NCBI RefSeq assembly: GCF_000812965.1
Contig: NZ_JSYN01000015.1
Location: 186,001 to 250,000, forward strand
DNA length: 64,000 nt
Direction of reading: 5' to 3'
DNA from: Pedobacter kyungheensis
GTDB lineage: Bacteria > Bacteroidota > Bacteroidia > Sphingobacteriales > Sphingobacteriaceae
Part shown: in pieces, positions 17,268-25,888 of the stretch
How the letters are laid out: every line of letters begins with the position of its first letter
Numbering within the stretch: position 1 is the stretch's first letter
Notes under the pieces: generated by a model
The model's database searches: none
What the model was told of the DNA's origin: nothing
Seen by the model: only the letters and a program-made list of their open reading frames with translations
Position numbers and translations under genes: made by a program

Positions 17268-17744
17268 ATGAACAACAATAATTATAACATTAAACTGAAA
17301 TCTTTTGCCCGCACAAATCGAAAGGATGGTACGAAAGCAGAAGTAAAAATCTGGTGTGAATTATTGCGGAATAAAAAAATGTTAGGATATCCTTTTTTAA
17401 GGCAGCGACCAATTGGAAATTACATCGCAGATTTTCTTTCGAAAGATTTGAAATTAATAATAGAAGTCGATGGACTTACTCACGAATGGGAAACGCAGTT
17501 TGAGAAAGATAAGCAAAGGGAACTCGCATTGAATAAAATGGGGTTTCAAGTCATACGCTTTAATGATGAGGGGATAATGCATGATATTGAGAACGTGGAG
17601 CGGACAATTCAGGCTTATATTGAGGGGTGGGAAAAAAATCATCCCCCGGCCCTTCAAAGGGGGATGAGATTATCTCAAAGGGAAATAAAAACTTTTGAAT
17701 CTTCGCTGGAGATATCAACCGATAACGTATTTCTTTTCATCTAA
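17268..17744 (+). CDS. DUF559 / Vsr-like endonuclease-fold protein
   Basis: A 158-residue protein with the DUF559 core: RTNRKDGTKAEVKIW, then LRQRPIGNYIADF, LIIEVDG (the acidic PD-(D/E)xK-type site) and MGFQVIRFND. The family relates to very-short-patch repair nucleases, but its function is not established. The last 40 residues are partly encoded by an inverted copy of the C-tract/G-tract repeat (17637-17670), and the stop codon lies inside the right direct repeat. The gene is thus embedded in repeat sequence between the Rrf2 regulator and the sulfate genes, which suggests that it arrived as a unit together with its flanks. Confidence 0.8.
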   Translation: MNNNNYNIKLKSFARTNRKDGTKAEVKIWCELLRNKKMLGYPFLRQRPIGNYIADFLSKDLKLIIEVDGLTHEWETQFEKDKQRELALNKMGFQVIRFNDEGIMHDIENVERTIQAYIEGWEKNHPPALQRGMRLSQREIKTFESSLEISTDNVFLFI

Positions 17745-17784
17745 AGCTGATCTTTCCCCCTTTGAAGGGGGTAGGGGGATGAAA
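17716..17784. repeat. Right direct repeat flanking the DUF559 gene
   Basis: A 69-bp copy of 17119-17186 in the same orientation, differing at a handful of positions. It covers the last codons of the DUF559 gene. A GGTG/CACC hairpin follows at 17798-17821, as one precedes the left copy. Confidence 0.8.
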
Positions 17785-17797
17785 TTATATCATTCTA

Positions 17798-17821
17798 CTG
17801 GTTGGTGTCATCACCAACCAG
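17798..17821. repeat. GGTG-N4-CACC hairpin
   Basis: CTGGTTGGTG-tcat-CACCAACCAG, perfect 10-bp stem. In the rest of the 441-bp gap up to the sulfite reductase gene, 17822-17970 shows nothing clear. A 10-bp inverted repeat (CGTAATTTTT 17974-17983, AAAAATTACG 17990-17999) precedes the promoter block. Confidence 0.75.
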
Positions 17822-17991
17822 CTTAGTCTTTACTCAGTCGATGAAATGCTAGGCACATTCTTCAAAAATAAATTTTCACTCATCAAAATATTTTAACAAA
17901 CGATTGCGCAGTATAATGAAGGCTTAAAATCAATAAAAAACTGTCGCTAAGCGTTTACAGATTAACACCCTATCGTAATTTTTTTCAAGAA

Positions 17992-18026
17992 AAATTACGA
18001 CTATTCCTATATACTTTATATATTTG
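17992..18026 (+). promoter_or_regulatory. Promoter/operator block shared by two sulfate-assimilation genes
   Basis: Ends in TATATTTG (18019-18026), an exact -7 element. A 35-nt block including it differs at only three positions from 26870-26904 upstream of the second methyltransferase. No TTTG is present at the -33 position, which would fit activator dependence. An inverted repeat (17974-17999) overlaps the upstream edge. Confidence 0.7.
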
Positions 18027-18040
18027 ACGGATGAACCTAA

Positions 18041-18165
18041 ATTTTATACTTAACAGAACCGCTATCAGGATGATGCGCTATTGTTGCAAACAACAGTAAC
18101 AGGGAGCCTATAGATAATTTAAGTATAAAATATTAGATGCTTCCCGGTAAAGGGGAGCATTTTTT
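18041..18165 (+). promoter_or_regulatory. Structured 5' leader with intrinsic terminator before the sulfite reductase gene (candidate riboswitch/attenuator)
   Basis: A perfect 13-bp closing stem (18041-18053 with 18119-18131) encloses two hairpins: CGC-t-ATCA-gga-TGAT-GCG (18060-18077) and TATTGTTG-caaa-CAACAGTA (18079-18098). A terminator follows immediately (ATGCTTCCC 18137-18145, GGGGAGCAT 18152-18160, T-run), ending about 20 nt before the ATG. Transcription is expected to start near 18033, so the whole element is in the leader. The layout is that of a three-way-junction cis-regulatory RNA. It does not match the consensus of riboswitch classes that I know. Confidence 0.65.
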
Positions 18166-18185
18166 GAATAAAGCTAACAACACAT

Positions 18186-20276
18186 ATGCAAACTTTCAGA
18201 ACAGAACTCGAAAACAATATTGTCGAGCAGGACATTATCGATTTAGAGAATAAAATTAAAGCCTTTCGGGATGGTACCATCCACGACGAAAAGTTTAGGA
18301 GCCTGCGTTTAGCACGCGGTGTTTACGGACAAAGACAGCCAGGCGTACAAATGATCCGCATTAAACTGCCTTTCGGAAAAGTTACTTTTAAGCAACTATT
18401 GCGCATTGCCGATATTGCCGATGAGTATGGAAGCGGCAATTTGCACTTAACTACTCGTCAGGATATTCAGTTGCACTATGTGAGCTTAGACCGCACACCG
18501 GAGCTTTGGGCTAAATTGGAGCAAGATGATATTACCTTGCGCGAAGCTTGTGGTAACACGGTGCGTAACGTAACAGCATCGCCAAATTCGGGTATTGATA
18601 AAGATGAGCCATTTGATGTTTCACCCTATGCTCATGCTGTTTTTAAATACTTCTTGCGTAACCCGATCTGTCAGGAAATGGGGCGTAAAATTAAAATTTC
18701 ATTCTCTTCGAGTGATAAGGACACTGCATTTAGCTACATTCACGATTTAGGTTTCATTCCAAAAATTAACGAGCAGGGCGAACGTGGCTTTAAAGTTTTG
18801 TTTGCCGGTGGTTTAGGTGCACAACCTTTTTTAGCCAGTGCCGTTCACGAATTTTTACACGAAGATCAGATTATTCCTTTTACCGAATCGGTGCTCCGCG
18901 TTTTCGACCGTTATGGCGAGCGTACCAACCGTAATAAAGCCCGTTTAAAATATCTTGTGCAAAAACTAGGTTTAGATGAGGTTTTACGCCTGGTAGCCGA
19001 AGAGCGCGTTGCCAATAAAGTAAAAAGCTTTAAAATAGATTTAAATACCATCGCTGAACCTGTTTTGCCAGCTGAGCAAGATTATCCGGCGGTAGAGATA
19101 TTAAATGAAACCCACTATAAACACTGGTCGGCTACTAACGTGGTAGAACAAAAACAGGCTGGTTTTTATTCGGTTTACGTAAAAGTACAGGTAGGCGATA
19201 TTAAAACAGATCGGGCAAGAGCCTTTGTTGATGCTATCAGACCTTATGTCGCCGACGAAATCAGGGTTACACAAAACCAGGGTTTATTGTTAAAGTATGT
19301 ACGTAAAGAAGCTTTACCTGCTTTATATGCTGCCTTAAATAAAATTGGTTTTACAACTGCCGGTTTCGATAGTGTTGCCGATATTACTACATGCCCCGGA
19401 ACAGATACCTGTAATTTAGGTATTGCCAACTCTATGACTTTGGCCGAGGTTTTGGAAGAGGTAATTTATACCGATTTCCCTGAGTTGATTTACGAGAAAA
19501 ACATCAACATTAAAATCAGTGGTTGTATGAACTCTTGCGGTCAGCATGGTTTAGCCGAAATTGGTTTTCACGGCAGTTCGGTAAAAGCCGAAGGAAAAGT
19601 GGTACCGGCTGTACAGGTAATGTTAGGTGGTGGTACGGTTGGTGATGGTGTTGGTCGTGTGGCCGAACGCGTTATTAAGGTGCCATCTAAAAGAGCAACA
19701 AGCGTTTTACATTACATTCTGAACGATTTTAAAGCCAATAACCTGGCTGACGAGAATTTTCACCAGTATTACGATAGAAAAGGTAAAGATCACTTTTATC
19801 AGTTATTAAAGCCACTGGCTGATTTAACCAACCTGCAAACCGAAGAATTTGTAGACTGGGGTCACGTAGAGCCTTTTGCTACGGCAATCGGAGTAGGCGA
19901 GTGTGCCGGTGTGGTAATTGATTTGGTTGCTACTTTATTGTTAGAAGCTGATGAGAAATTTGACTGGGCAAAACAAAACTTAGAAAAAGGTGCTTACGCC
20001 GATGCGATTTACCATACCTACAGTACGTTTGTAAGTGCAGCCAAATCACTATTGTTAGATAAAGGCGTAAACAGCAGCACGCAGGTTGGCGTAATCCGCG
20101 AGTTTGACAATCATTATGTTGAAACCGGCGAATTTAACCTGACTACTAATTTTTCTGATTTGGTTTTGCAAATCAATAAAAACGAACCAAGTGCTGAATT
20201 CGCTCAAAAATATTTTGAACAGGCCAGTGAGTTTTTAAATCAGATTAAGGAAAAAAGAGCTGTATTGGTAAAATGA
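18186..20276 (+). CDS. Assimilatory sulfite reductase (siroheme, ferredoxin-type) with C-terminal HEPN-like extension
   Basis: A 696-residue protein. The duplicated nitrite/sulfite-reductase ferredoxin-like half-domains are visible (LHLTTRQDIQLHYV near 87-100 in the first half). The siroheme/4Fe-4S cysteines are Cys403, Cys409, Cys447 and Cys451 in TCPGTDTCNLGIANS and SGCMNSCGQHG. Residues about 555-696 form an alpha-helical extension that looks like a HEPN-type domain (YADAIYHTYSTFVSAAKSLLLD); it is absent from E. coli CysI. The neighbouring APS reductase and siroheme genes identify the substrate as sulfite and not nitrite. Expression is probably gated by the structured leader and the promoter block upstream. 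Confidence 0.87.
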   Translation: MQTFRTELENNIVEQDIIDLENKIKAFRDGTIHDEKFRSLRLARGVYGQRQPGVQMIRIKLPFGKVTFKQLLRIADIADEYGSGNLHLTTRQDIQLHYVSLDRTPELWAKLEQDDITLREACGNTVRNVTASPNSGIDKDEPFDVSPYAHAVFKYFLRNPICQEMGRKIKISFSSSDKDTAFSYIHDLGFIPKINEQGERGFKVLFAGGLGAQPFLASAVHEFLHEDQIIPFTESVLRVFDRYGERTNRNKARLKYLVQKLGLDEVLRLVAEERVANKVKSFKIDLNTIAEPVLPAEQDYPAVEILNETHYKHWSATNVVEQKQAGFYSVYVKVQVGDIKTDRARAFVDAIRPYVADEIRVTQNQGLLLKYVRKEALPALYAALNKIGFTTAGFDSVADITTCPGTDTCNLGIANSMTLAEVLEEVIYTDFPELIYEKNINIKISGCMNSCGQHGLAEIGFHGSSVKAEGKVVPAVQVMLGGGTVGDGVGRVAERVIKVPSKRATSVLHYILNDFKANNLADENFHQYYDRKGKDHFYQLLKPLADLTNLQTEEFVDWGHVEPFATAIGVGECAGVVIDLVATLLLEADEKFDWAKQNLEKGAYADAIYHTYSTFVSAAKSLLLDKGVNSSTQVGVIREFDNHYVETGEFNLTTNFSDLVLQINKNEPSAEFAQKYFEQASEFLNQIKEKRAVLVK

Positions 20277-20372
20277 GATTGGAGACAATAGATTTGAGAA
20301 CTGCAAGGCTAAACGTCACGCACCAAACAACTCTTTATCCAGTCATTCAAAATTCAATAATTAAAAAGAAAC

Positions 20373-21143
20373 ATGGTTAATCAAAATAAAGAATCAAAAA
20401 TAACCCTTCTGGGTGCAGGTCCAGGCGATCCTGACTTGTTAACTTTAAAAGGGGTAAAGGCTTTACAAACTGCAGATGTGGTGTTGTATGATGCATTAAC
20501 CAATGAAGCTTTATTGGAGCATGCGCCTGAAGAAGCCATTAAAGTATATGTAGGTAAACGTTCAGGCGAGCATTCTTATCCGCAGGATACAATCAATAAA
20601 TTAATGATCGATTATGCTTTAAACTATGGGCACGTGGTGCGCTTAAAAGGTGGCGATCCATTTGTATTTGGCAGAGGATATGAAGAGTTGGATTATGCGG
20701 CATCGTACAGTATTCCGGTAAGCGTTATCCCAGGCATTTCGAGTTCAATCGGTGTACCAGGTTTACAACAAATTCCGGTTACACACCGTGGCTTGAGCGA
20801 AAGTTTTTGGGTAATTACCGGTACAACCACTTCGGGTGAGGTATCGGCAGATATTTACCAGGCAGCACAATCGAATGCTACGGTAGTGGTGTTGATGGGA
20901 CTTAAAAAACTATCAAAAATTGTAGAGATTTTTAAAGCTGCCGGAAAGCATAACTTACCGACCGCTGTGGTGCAAAATGGCTCGGCAGAGGATGAAAAGT
21001 TAGTTGTTGGGGTGGTAGAAACTATAGAAAGTTTAGTGCAGCACGAAAATATTAAGGCTCCGGCATTGTTAATATTTGGAGAAGTTGTATCATTACATCC
21101 GTCATTTAAAAACATCATTAAACAATATGCAAGTATTGCCTAA
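20373..21143 (+). CDS. cobA: Uroporphyrinogen-III C-methyltransferase (SUMT)
   Basis: A 256-residue S-adenosylmethionine-dependent methyltransferase that makes precorrin-2 for siroheme, the cofactor of the sulfite reductase encoded 96 bp upstream. Signatures: LLGAGPGDPDLLTLKG (12-27), RLKGGDPFVFGRGYEE (90-105), VIPGISSSIGVPG and TGTTTSGE. Length matches single-domain SUMT. The stop codon overlaps the next gene, which supplies the following steps of siroheme synthesis, by 17 bp, so the pair is coupled. A paralogue with altered SAM-site residues is at 26944-27738. Confidence 0.92.
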   Translation: MVNQNKESKITLLGAGPGDPDLLTLKGVKALQTADVVLYDALTNEALLEHAPEEAIKVYVGKRSGEHSYPQDTINKLMIDYALNYGHVVRLKGGDPFVFGRGYEELDYAASYSIPVSVIPGISSSIGVPGLQQIPVTHRGLSESFWVITGTTTSGEVSADIYQAAQSNATVVVLMGLKKLSKIVEIFKAAGKHNLPTAVVQNGSAEDEKLVVGVVETIESLVQHENIKAPALLIFGEVVSLHPSFKNIIKQYASIA

Positions 21144-22638
21144 CCAACCCAATAATGCAGAATATTTTTCTGAACAGGAAAAAGGTAACCAGCTGTTTCC
21201 GGTTTTTGTGAAGCTGAATAAGCTGCGTACATTATTAATTGGTGCGGGTAATATTGGCCTCGAAAAATTAACGGCGATTGTGAACAACAGTCACCAGGCT
21301 AACATAACCATTGTAGCCGAAGTTGTCTCTCCTGAGGTTTATACCTTAATTGCTAACTATCCGTTGGTTAAGGTGAAGCAAAAAAGTTTTGATGTTTCTG
21401 ATTTACAGGATATCGATATCGTTTTTGCGGCCACAAACAACAATATTTTAAACGAAGAGATCAGAAGAGTAACCAACGAGAAAGGTTTACTGATCAATGT
21501 GGCCGATAAACCCGAACTTTGCGACTTTTATTTAGGTTCTATCGTTCAAAAAGGCGATTTAAAAATTGCGATTTCTACCAATGGGAAATCGCCTACTATA
21601 GCCAAACGTTTAAAACAAATTCTGAATGAAGGTCTACCAGCTGAGCTGGACGAAACTTTACAGAACATGAGCGCTTTGCGCCAAACCTTAAACGGCGATT
21701 TCTCTGCAAAAGTTAAAAAGCTGAATAAAGTTACCCAAAGCTTAATTAACCCTAAAAAGAGTTTTGCCGAGCGCAATATCAAATGGTTAATCTGGGTGGC
21801 TTCGGTTTTATTAATCGTGGCCATAGGCTTTTCATTATGGAATACCGAGCCCGAGTTTCAGGCTTTCCTGATCAATATTGATCCTTTGTTCTACTGGTTT
21901 TTAGGTGCAGGATTTGTATTTGCCTTGATTGATGGGGCAATTGGTATGTCGTATGGTGTAACCACGGCCTCTTTCTCGCTGGCTATGGGTTTACCTCCGG
22001 CTTCGGCCAGTATGGCTATCCACATTTCGGAAGTAATGAGCAACGGAATTGCCGGCTGGATGCATTACCGCATGGGCAATGTAAACTGGAAACTGTTTAA
22101 AATATTAATCCTGCCTGCCATTGTTGGTGCGGTGTTAGGTGCTTATATTTTATCATCTTTAGAGCATTATAGCGCTTATGTTAAACCAATCGTAGCCGTA
22201 TATACCTTGTTTTTAGGGGGGATTATTTTAATGAAAGCCTTTAATATCAAGCGAAAAAAAGCAGATCAGAAAATTAAAAAAATTGGTTTACTGGGCTTCG
22301 GAGGCGGTTTTATCGATGCTGCTTTCGGTGGTGGCTGGGGGTCAATTGTACTTTCGAGTTTAATTGCCGGTGGCAGGCACCCATTGTTTTCTTTAGGCAC
22401 AGTAAAAATCAGCCGTTTCTTTATTGCCACACTCAGCTCGCTAACCTTTTTTACCATGTTGGGTGGTAAACACTGGGAAGCTGTTTTAGGTTTAATTATT
22501 GGTAGTGCAATTGCATCGCCAATTGCTGCAAAAGTATCCAACAAAATTTCGGCGAAGACCATTATGGTTGCCGTTGGTATTATTGTAATGCTGGTAAGCT
22601 TGCGCAGTGTAATTATGTTTATTTTAAAATTAATTTAG
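21127..22638 (+). CDS. Precorrin-2 dehydrogenase/ferrochelatase domain fused to a TauE/SafE (TSUP) permease
   Basis: A 503-residue fusion from the ATG at 21127. Residues about 20-215 are a CysG-N/Met8-like domain: FPVFVKL, the Rossmann motif LLIGAGNIG (36-44), FAATNN, INVADKPELCDFYLGSIV and AISTNGKSP. They would oxidise precorrin-2 and insert iron to finish siroheme. Residues about 218-503 are an eight-helix sulfite exporter TauE/SafE-type permease (GAGFVFALIDGAIGMSYG, then GGGFIDAAFGGGWGS in the second repeat). The permease half may move sulfite, sulfate or a related organosulfur anion. The gene overlaps cobA upstream and ends 2 bp before cysH, so it is in the middle of the sulfate operon. 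Confidence 0.85.
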   Translation: MQVLPNQPNNAEYFSEQEKGNQLFPVFVKLNKLRTLLIGAGNIGLEKLTAIVNNSHQANITIVAEVVSPEVYTLIANYPLVKVKQKSFDVSDLQDIDIVFAATNNNILNEEIRRVTNEKGLLINVADKPELCDFYLGSIVQKGDLKIAISTNGKSPTIAKRLKQILNEGLPAELDETLQNMSALRQTLNGDFSAKVKKLNKVTQSLINPKKSFAERNIKWLIWVASVLLIVAIGFSLWNTEPEFQAFLINIDPLFYWFLGAGFVFALIDGAIGMSYGVTTASFSLAMGLPPASASMAIHISEVMSNGIAGWMHYRMGNVNWKLFKILILPAIVGAVLGAYILSSLEHYSAYVKPIVAVYTLFLGGIILMKAFNIKRKKADQKIKKIGLLGFGGGFIDAAFGGGWGSIVLSSLIAGGRHPLFSLGTVKISRFFIATLSSLTFFTMLGGKHWEAVLGLIIGSAIASPIAAKVSNKISAKTIMVAVGIIVMLVSLRSVIMFILKLI

Positions 22639-22640
22639 TG

Positions 22641-23354
22641 ATGGAACGTGTAGAAGAGATAAAAGAAGCACTAAAAGGCTTAAATACCATTGAAAAATTA
22701 AGATTTTTAGCCGATCGTTATGCAGATCGCATTATTTTTTCAACCAGTTTTGGATGGGAAGATCAGGCCATTACACACCTTATTTTTGCCAATAATATTC
22801 CAATCAAGGTTTTTACTTTAGAAACAGGGCGCTTATTCCCCGAAACCTATTACGTGTGGAACCGTACACTCGAGATCTATAACAAGCCTATTTATGCCTA
22901 TTATCCGCAAAATGAACTTTTACAGGATATGGTAAACAGTAAAGGTCCGAGCAGTTTTTACGAATCGGTTGAAAACAGGAAAGAGTGCTGCTACATTCGT
23001 AAAATAGAACCTTTAAAAAGAGCCTTAAAAGATAACGAAATCTGGATTACAGGTATCAGGGCCGATCAAAGTGCCAATCGCGAAGATATGCACGATGTAG
23101 AATGGGATGAAGGTAACCAGCTCGTTAAATTCCACCCGATTTTCGACTGGACTTTAGATGATGTTAAAGCCTATATTAAAGAGAACAACATTGTTTACAA
23201 TACCCTGCACGACAAAGGTTTTCCGAGTATCGGTTGCGCTCCGTGTACAAGGGCCGTACAACCAGGCGAAGATTTCAGGGCCGGAAGATGGTGGTGGGAA
23301 GACCAAAGCAAAAAAGAATGTGGTTTACACGCAACTGAGGCGGAAGTGAAGTAG
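22641..23354 (+). CDS. cysH: Adenylylsulfate (APS) reductase, Fe-S type
   Basis: A 237-residue thiol-dependent reductase starting at ATG 22641 (the GTG one codon earlier overlaps the previous stop). STSFGWEDQA and TLETGRLFPETY form the substrate site. The paired cysteines KECCYIRK (116-117) and IGCAPCTRA (199, 202) bind a 4Fe-4S cluster, which marks the APS-using class and not the cluster-free PAPS class. The catalytic Cys227 is in KKECGLH near the C-terminus. It reduces APS to sulfite, which feeds the sulfite reductase encoded upstream. No APS kinase is seen in the cluster, in agreement with direct use of APS. Confidence 0.92.
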   Translation: MERVEEIKEALKGLNTIEKLRFLADRYADRIIFSTSFGWEDQAITHLIFANNIPIKVFTLETGRLFPETYYVWNRTLEIYNKPIYAYYPQNELLQDMVNSKGPSSFYESVENRKECCYIRKIEPLKRALKDNEIWITGIRADQSANREDMHDVEWDEGNQLVKFHPIFDWTLDDVKAYIKENNIVYNTLHDKGFPSIGCAPCTRAVQPGEDFRAGRWWWEDQSKKECGLHATEAEVK

Positions 23355-23524
23355 CTAAGTAAGAAGTGAGCTTGTAAAATGGAACGAAAACGTTTCAACT
23401 TTACAACATTAAACTTTGCAATAATTTAACAACACAAAAAACAAATATAAGCAGTTGAAAAAAGGAACAGCGCTGGCAGGCAACCTTCCAACATTTCAAC
23501 AATCAATCATTTCAACATATTATA

Positions 23525-24430
23525 ATGAGTACATATAATTTTGATTATTTAGATGAACTGGAGGCAGAGGCCATTCACATTTTACGTGAGGTTGCAGGGC
23601 AGTTTGAGAAGCCAGCCTTATTGTTTTCTGGTGGGAAAGACTCGATTACCTTAGTACGTTTAGCTGAAAAAGCTTTCCGCCCGGGTAAATTCCCTTTTCC
23701 ATTGGTACACATCGATACCGGACATAATTTTGAAGAAACCATTACCTACCGTGATAAAATGGTAGAAAGAATTGGCGAAAAACTCATTATTGGCTCTGTT
23801 CAGGAATCTATTGATCAAGGTAAAGTGGTAGAGCAAACGGGTAAAAACGCAAGCAGAAATGCTTTGCAAACCGTAACCTTATTAGATACTATTGCCAAAC
23901 ACCAGTTCGATGCCTGTATAGGAGGTGCGCGCAGGGATGAAGAAAAAGCACGTGCAAAGGAACGTATTTTCTCCGTTCGCGATGAGTTTGGCCAGTGGGA
24001 CCCTAAACGTCAACGACCAGAACTTTGGAACATTTATAACGGTAAAATCCATAAAGGCGAAAACATTCGCGTATTCCCGATCAGCAACTGGACTGAGCTT
24101 GATGTTTGGAACTATATCCGTCGCGAAAAAATCGAATTGCCAAGCATTTACTTCTCGCATGAGCGCGATGTAATTACCCGTAACGGACAGCTAATGGCTG
24201 CATCGCCGTTTTTAAATATGGACGATGAAGATGTTGTATTCCGCAAGCAAGTGCGTTTCCGTACCGTTGGCGATATGTCTTGTACCGCTGCGGTTGAGTC
24301 GGAAGCAACACTGATTGACGATATTATTGCTGAAATCAGCGCATCTAAAATTTCAGAGCGTGGCGCCCGTTTAGACGATAAAGTTTCGGAAGCAGCAATG
24401 GAAGACAGGAAAAAGGGAGGATATTTTTAA
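23525..24430 (+). CDS. cysD: Sulfate adenylyltransferase subunit 2
   Basis: A 301-residue ATP sulfurylase small subunit. The PP-loop SGGKDS (35-40), IDTGHNFEET, GGARRDEEKARAKER and FPISNWTELDVWNYI are all present, and the length equals E. coli CysD. It forms a heterodimer with CysN (encoded next) to activate sulfate to APS at the cost of GTP. A 170-bp spacer separates it from cysH; no clear terminator is seen there, so read-through is likely. Confidence 0.95.
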   Translation: MSTYNFDYLDELEAEAIHILREVAGQFEKPALLFSGGKDSITLVRLAEKAFRPGKFPFPLVHIDTGHNFEETITYRDKMVERIGEKLIIGSVQESIDQGKVVEQTGKNASRNALQTVTLLDTIAKHQFDACIGGARRDEEKARAKERIFSVRDEFGQWDPKRQRPELWNIYNGKIHKGENIRVFPISNWTELDVWNYIRREKIELPSIYFSHERDVITRNGQLMAASPFLNMDDEDVVFRKQVRFRTVGDMSCTAAVESEATLIDDIIAEISASKISERGARLDDKVSEAAMEDRKKGGYF

Positions 24431-24438
24431 GAAGTAGA

Positions 24439-24547
24439 AAGTATTTAGTATCAAGACTGGATGCAAATTATAAATACAAATCTTCTAAATCGAAATAAGT
24501 TTGAGTTGAATGTGATAGACTTCAATATGTCTTGATACTTGATACTT
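24439..24547. repeat. Inverted repeat in the cysD-cysN spacer
   Basis: AAGTATTTAGTATCAAGAC (24439-24457) pairs with GTCTTGATACTTGATACTT (24529-24547) at 17 of 19 positions. The right arm belongs to the same gatacttgatac repeat family that fills the spacers of the permease array at 43-51 kb. Confidence 0.7.
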
Positions 24548-24566
24548 TATCTTAATACTTAAAAAC

Positions 24567-25817
24567 ATGAACATATTAAAATTCTTTACAGCAGGCAGTG
24601 TAGATGATGGTAAAAGTACCTTAATTGGCCGTTTGTTATACGATACAGATTCTATTTTAGCCGATCAGCTGGAAGCTTTACAAAGCTCGAACCGTAAAAA
24701 TGACGACGGAACTATTGACCTGGCTATTTTAACCGATGGTTTAAGGGCAGAACGCGAGCAGGGCATTACCATTGATGTGGCTTACAAATACTTTCAAACC
24801 GAAAAACGTAAATTCATTATAGCCGATACTCCGGGGCACATTCAGTACACCCGCAACATGGTTACCGGTGCATCAACCGCTAATCTGGCCATTATTTTAA
24901 TCGATGCCCGGAACAGCGTAGTAGAGCAAACGATTCGTCACTCGTACATTGTTTCGTTACTGGGTATTAAGCATGTTGTAGTTTGTATCAATAAAATGGA
25001 TATGGTTGATTATAGCGAAACGGTTTATAATTCCATCATCGAAAAATATAAAGTACTGGCTCAGCAGCTTAAGCTGGAAGACGTAACTTATATTCCGGTT
25101 AGTGCCTTAAAAGGCGATAACGTGGTGCAAAACTCTGGTAATATGGAGTGGTACGAAGGCGAAAGTTTATTACATTTCTTAGAGCAGGTAGATACCGATC
25201 ATTTAGACCGTTCGCAACTGGCACGCATGCCGGTTCAATGGGTAGTACGCCCACAAACCGACGAGTTGCACGATTACCGCGGCTATGCAGGCCGTGTATT
25301 GAGCGGAACTTTTAACCTGAACGATAAAGTAAATGTATTGCCTTCAGGAGCAAGCTCAACTATTGAGAAAATCGAATTTTTTGATGAAGAACTGGATGCT
25401 GCACACGCGGGCGAATCAGTAATTATCCACCTGAAAGATGATGTAGACATTAGTCGTGGCGATACTATTGTTAATGCTGCTGCATTGCCACAGGAATCGA
25501 AACTGATTGAAGCCGATTTATGCTGGATGGATGCACGTGCGCTGGATACCTCGATTATGTATAACATTCAGCATAACAGTAAGGTAACCAAGTGCAAAAT
25601 CAGCGAAATTCTGCACAAAGTAGATATCAATACGCTTGAAAAACATGCTGCTGATGAATTTAAACTGAACGATATAGGTCGCGTAATTGTTAAAACAGCA
25701 GATGCTTTGGCTTTTGATCTTTATGATGATAATCGGGCCAATGGCTCAGCCATTTTGGTTGATAGCCGTACCAATTTAACCGTGGGTGCTTTGATGTTCA
25801 GGGCGGCAGTAGAATAA
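24567..25817 (+). CDS. cysN: Sulfate adenylyltransferase subunit 1 (GTPase)
   Basis: A 416-residue EF-Tu-like GTPase. GSVDDGKSTL (G1, about 10-19), EREQGITIDVAY (G2 region), DTPGH (G3) and NKMD (G4) are visible, followed by two beta-barrel domains. The length fits CysN without a fused APS kinase (CysC) domain, which agrees with the Fe-S APS reductase in the same cluster. GTP hydrolysis drives the unfavourable ATP-sulfurylase reaction of CysD. Confidence 0.94.
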   Translation: MNILKFFTAGSVDDGKSTLIGRLLYDTDSILADQLEALQSSNRKNDDGTIDLAILTDGLRAEREQGITIDVAYKYFQTEKRKFIIADTPGHIQYTRNMVTGASTANLAIILIDARNSVVEQTIRHSYIVSLLGIKHVVVCINKMDMVDYSETVYNSIIEKYKVLAQQLKLEDVTYIPVSALKGDNVVQNSGNMEWYEGESLLHFLEQVDTDHLDRSQLARMPVQWVVRPQTDELHDYRGYAGRVLSGTFNLNDKVNVLPSGASSTIEKIEFFDEELDAAHAGESVIIHLKDDVDISRGDTIVNAAALPQESKLIEADLCWMDARALDTSIMYNIQHNSKVTKCKISEILHKVDINTLEKHAADEFKLNDIGRVIVKTADALAFDLYDDNRANGSAILVDSRTNLTVGALMFRAAVE

Positions 25818-25888
25818 AATAAAGGGTGATGTGAGGTGGATGAATGATATAAAAATCCGGCAAAACCACAACCAAATATAAGATGAAG

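Noticed and set aside
18041..18165. SAM-I or cobalamin riboswitch
   Set aside because: The conserved cores of these classes are not found in the leader; only the general layout is riboswitch-like.
16592..18185. Integrated phage or genomic island around the DUF559 gene
   Set aside because: No integrase, tRNA attachment duplication or phage genes are seen; only the small repeat-bounded unit is supported.
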